From assembly GCA_035534615.1 (NCBI GenBank), contig DATLRO010000132.1, forward strand, positions 1 to 6,738: a DNA stretch of 6,738 bases, given 5' to 3'. Every line of letters starts with the position of its first letter. The stretch's first letter is position 1. Position numbers and translations under genes: made by a program. The notes under the pieces are model-generated. The model saw nothing but the letters and a program-made list of their open reading frames with translations. It made no database searches and had not been told where the DNA came from. This stretch comes from JAGWRA01 sp035534615. Its GTDB lineage: Bacteria; Acidobacteriota; Vicinamibacteria; Vicinamibacterales; CAVVIG01. Below, piece after piece: positions 4,696 to 6,738 of the stretch.

Positions 4696-5814
4696 TCACC
4701 ACCCCTCCTGCCGCGCCTCGTCCGGCAGCGCCGTAAAAGGCCTCAGGTACGGTGTGAGATAGCGAAGGTCGTCCGCCTTTCTTCGCGACCGACCCCACGT
4801 GTGCGCGAAATCGAACCAGATCGGAATACCCGCCCGCTCTGCCATTGCGATGGCGCGCTGAAGCTGATCGTCGCTGTCGTTCCAGCGGAACACAACGTAT
4901 TGCCAGATAACGCGGACACTGCTCCCTCGCGCGCGGTCGTGGAACCTGAGCATGTTCGCGAAGGCCGTTTCGAAGCGGCCGCGGATTCGATAACGGCGGT
5001 AGCTGTCTTCGTCGCAACCGTCGACGGAAAATACGACATCGTCGAGGAGGCGTTCCGCAACAATCGCGTCCTGGACCTCTGGGCGAACCTGCATGCCGTC
5101 GGTGGAAACGACGACGATCGTCGACGGCATGACGCGGCGGACGTGCCTGAGAACCCGGATCAGGTGACGGTACAGAAACGGCTCACCGTAATTGAACAAG
5201 TCCAAGCGTTCGATGCGATCGCCGGCTTCCGTGACGACGCGTTCCAGGATTTCGGGCGGGAGCGTCCCGTTGCGCGATCGGGGAATCCGGCCGCGGGTGA
5301 GCAGCGCCGTGGCACGTCCACGCGCGACAGACTGGTGCGGCCCGGTGTGTGGCAGGATTCGGCGAACCGCGTCGGCCGCGTACTGCTTCGCGCGCCGCGC
5401 TCCGTCCCAAACGGCGAACGACACGCCGCCGTCTCGATACGCGTCGCGCCATGTGACGTCACCGGTGAAGGTGCGAACCGGGCAGGTCAGGCAGCGCAGA
5501 TCGCACGCCGTTGTCGGCTCGATCATCAGGAATCGCAGCGAGGTGGGAACCTCCTCCTGGTCTCTCGTGGGGATACTCTTGAGCGGGCACCGCTTGCCGA
5601 CTGCCGGACAGAACGAGTCGCGCCGGCTCAACATCAGGCGGCGCAGATCGCGCATTCGTGTGCCGTCGAGAATGTCGTGGAGGGATTCGTGGTGCACATT
5701 TCCGAGCACGAATTCGCCTCGTCCATCGATGATGCTGCAGACAACCTCACCATTGGCGTGGACGGCCAGGGCCTCGAACGCGTGCCGACAGCGAAGTCCA
5801 TGACGCGCGGTCAT
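4696..5814 (-). CDS. Radical SAM protein with an N-terminal SPASM-like cysteine domain
   Basis: A 372-residue cytosolic iron-sulfur enzyme predicted to cleave S-adenosylmethionine. The SAM-binding [4Fe-4S] motif is C104-x3-C108-x2-C111 (ACDLRCLTC). The core continues with FNYGEPFLY (207-215, including the GE motif), VVSTDG (236-241), FSVDGCDEDSYRRYR (263-277) and WQYVVFRWN. Before the core lies a SPASM-like segment: C9, HANGEVVC26, a LGNVHHESLHDIL run (37-49), then C69 and C76. Such auxiliary-cluster domains normally follow the core, so the order here is inverted. About 65 residues rich in Arg lie between the CxxxCxxC motif and the helix before GEP. ATG 5814 is chosen because AGGA (5825-5822) sits seven bases upstream and the extension above it is antisense-like. 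It follows the truncated permease with a 23-base gap, so they may share a transcript. No precursor peptide or partner is seen, so the substrate is unknown. Confidence 0.88.
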   Translation of the reverse strand: MTARHGLRCRHAFEALAVHANGEVVCSIIDGRGEFVLGNVHHESLHDILDGTRMRDLRRLMLSRRDSFCPAVGKRCPLKSIPTRDQEEVPTSLRFLMIEPTTACDLRCLTCPVRTFTGDVTWRDAYRDGGVSFAVWDGARRAKQYAADAVRRILPHTGPHQSVARGRATALLTRGRIPRSRNGTLPPEILERVVTEAGDRIERLDLFNYGEPFLYRHLIRVLRHVRRVMPSTIVVVSTDGMQVRPEVQDAIVAERLLDDVVFSVDGCDEDSYRRYRIRGRFETAFANMLRFHDRARGSSVRVIWQYVVFRWNDSDDQLQRAIAMAERAGIPIWFDFAHTWGRSRRKADDLRYLTPYLRPFTALPDEARQEGW

Positions 5815-5837
5815 TCGCGAATCCTGACATCTGGCTG

Positions 5838-6599
5838 TCACACTTTCGCTGGCGCGGGCGGACGCCAGACTATGGCAAACGGCGTCACCGCAAGACCCGG
5901 ATGCTCGCCGTGAACGGTGGCCGCCGCTGCCGCCTGCGCCGCGGCCAGCGACACGCCGGGCTTCAGACGGGCGATTGCCTCGACCCTTCGAATTACTTGC
6001 AAGGGTGGATTGTTCGCGAGCAACGGCGTCCAGATCCCGACGTTCCGGACGGGAAACGAAAAGTCCGCGGGCATCACGCCCGCGATGGTGAACGTCCGAT
6101 CGCCGACGCGAAGGGTCTTGCCGACGACCGCAGGATCCCCAGCGAACCGGCTCTTCCAAAGTGCGTCGCTGATCAGCACTGAATCTCGGTCGTCTGTGGC
6201 CGGCAGCCGCCCTAGCTCGGGTACGACACCCAGCGCCTGGAACAGCGATGGCGCCACGACCGCGCCGGTCACAGCGTCGGGAGCCGGCGCGCCCGGCAAC
6301 CAGGCGGCGTGCAGGTAGAACGCGTCGACGCTCTCGAACAGGGAACGCTTAGCGTCCCACTCTTGAAGCATGTCCAGAGGGACAGTCAACGCGGCTTGGT
6401 GCTGTCTTGGAAAATACTCACGGATTCGGACGAGCTGATCGGCATTGGCGTAGGGAAGTGGATGCCAGAGCACCGCGTCGGCGATGGAGATAATCGCCGT
6501 GAAGGCAGCAATCCCGATCGCCAGAGTCACTGTGCAGAGCAGGGCGGCCGCCGGACGCCGCCTGAACAACCCGCAGGCCTGCCGCAGGTCCTGAAGCAT
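5838..6599 (-). pseudogene. Truncated ADOP-type MacB-like ABC permease, N-terminal fragment
   Basis: The 253-residue product starts MLQDLRQACGLFRRRP, the hallmark opening of acidobacterial duplicated orphan permeases. One transmembrane helix follows (about 18-42, LLCTVTLAIGIAAF...), then HPLPY (46-50) and a MacB-type periplasmic domain to about 235, with ALGVVPELGR, GDPAVVGKTLRVGDRTFTIAGVMP (cited in parts, 160-183) and IARLKPGVSLAAAQA. Complete ADOP proteins are about 800 residues with two FtsX permease domains. Here the frame stops after APAKV, and the next gene starts 23 bases on, so everything from the second transmembrane helix onwards is missing. ATG 6599 is preferred over GTG 6605 because GGAG lies seven bases before it. 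The fragment could be membrane-anchored with an exported domain, but it cannot form a permease. It is most likely a deletion remnant; domestication as a single-pass protein is a less likely alternative. Confidence 0.82.
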
Positions 6600-6605
6600 C
6601 CGCAC

Positions 6606-6612
6606 TCTCCTT
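6606..6612 (-). promoter_or_regulatory. Shine-Dalgarno site of the permease fragment
   Basis: On the minus strand this reads AAGGAGA, with GGAG seven bases before ATG 6599. It is too close to the GTG at 6605 to serve it, which decides the start. Confidence 0.7.
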
Positions 6613-6624
6613 CAGTCTTTCGGG

Positions 6625-6630
6625 ATTCTA
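6625..6630 (-). promoter_or_regulatory. Candidate -10 box upstream of the permease fragment
   Basis: The minus strand reads TAGAAT, one mismatch from TATAAT, 25 bases before ATG 6599. No convincing -35 hexamer lies 16-18 bases upstream. Between here and the right edge no complete gene is seen. Confidence 0.35.
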
Positions 6631-6738
6631 CGCCAGACGCGGACTCCGGCTCTGACCTCGCATTGACTATCGATCGACACGATTCTGCAATTCCCCAGAG
6701 CCAGGCGACTTACTTTCCCCCTCTCGGCAGCTCTTTCA

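Noticed and set aside
4582..5913. Long plus-strand open frame of 443 codons
   Set aside because: It is exactly antisense to the well-supported radical SAM gene and shows no recognisable domain; GC-rich codon bias keeps the opposite strand open.
6713..6738. Possible C-terminus of another minus-strand gene (ending KELPRGGK then TAA at 6712-6710)
   Set aside because: Only eight codons are inside the window, too few to support a gene, although a regulator upstream of an ADOP gene would be plausible.
3199..6738. Integrase or second attachment site for an island using tRNA-Ser
   Set aside because: No integrase gene and no repeat of the tRNA 3' end (TTCGAATCCCACC type) is found downstream within the window.

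Overview
The window reads as a chromosomal stretch of a high-GC bacterium, most likely an Acidobacteriota lineage such as Vicinamibacteria, probably from an environmental assembly. This is inference. It rests on the N-terminal part of an ADOP-type MacB-like permease (a family expanded in Acidobacteriota), a lone GIY-YIG domain gene, and GC-rich codon use. No ribosomal RNA or phylogenetic marker is present to confirm it.

Region 1 (1-3164) is ordinary, dense and very GC-rich. A plus-strand run holds a creatininase-family gene (open at the left edge), a DUF72 gene two bases downstream that is broken by an apparent one-base deletion near 1300, and a DinB-family gene with a clear Shine-Dalgarno. 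A GNAT acetyltransferase gene converges on it from the minus strand. Divergent from the GNAT gene is tadA, the tRNA adenosine-34 deaminase, which appears to have a leaderless promoter. The -10 box for the following tRNA gene overlaps the tadA stop codon.

Region 2 (3199-3577) holds a tRNA-Ser (anticodon CGA) with encoded CCA. Starting inside that CCA end is a block of nested palindromes and two imperfect direct-repeat units set exactly 100 bases apart. The repeat block leads to a GIY-YIG domain gene that is frameshifted mid-domain.

Region 3 (3837-4695) looks like a toxin-antitoxin graveyard of visibly lower GC. It holds a small antitoxin-like gene with no adjacent toxin, then a MNT nucleotidyltransferase (MntA-like antitoxin) whose stop overlaps the start of a HepT/HEPN toxin gene. 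Only the first ~35 codons of that toxin survive, and they carry a frameshift.

Region 4 (4696-6738, minus strand) holds a radical SAM protein whose SPASM-like cysteine domain lies before the radical SAM core. Upstream of it is an ADOP-type permease cut down to its first transmembrane helix and periplasmic domain.

Taken together, a housekeeping tRNA/tadA locus is followed by a decayed accessory segment. Three separate apparent single-base shifts in 6.7 kb (DUF72, GIY-YIG, HepT) mean assembly error must be weighed against real decay. The loss of the HepT C-terminus and of most of the permease cannot be explained by single-base errors. I did not find a complete novel defence or biosynthetic system. 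The most original signals are the structured repeat block fused to the tRNA end beside a GIY-YIG gene, the degraded HEPN/MNT module with a substituted acidic residue, and the inverted-order radical SAM/SPASM protein.
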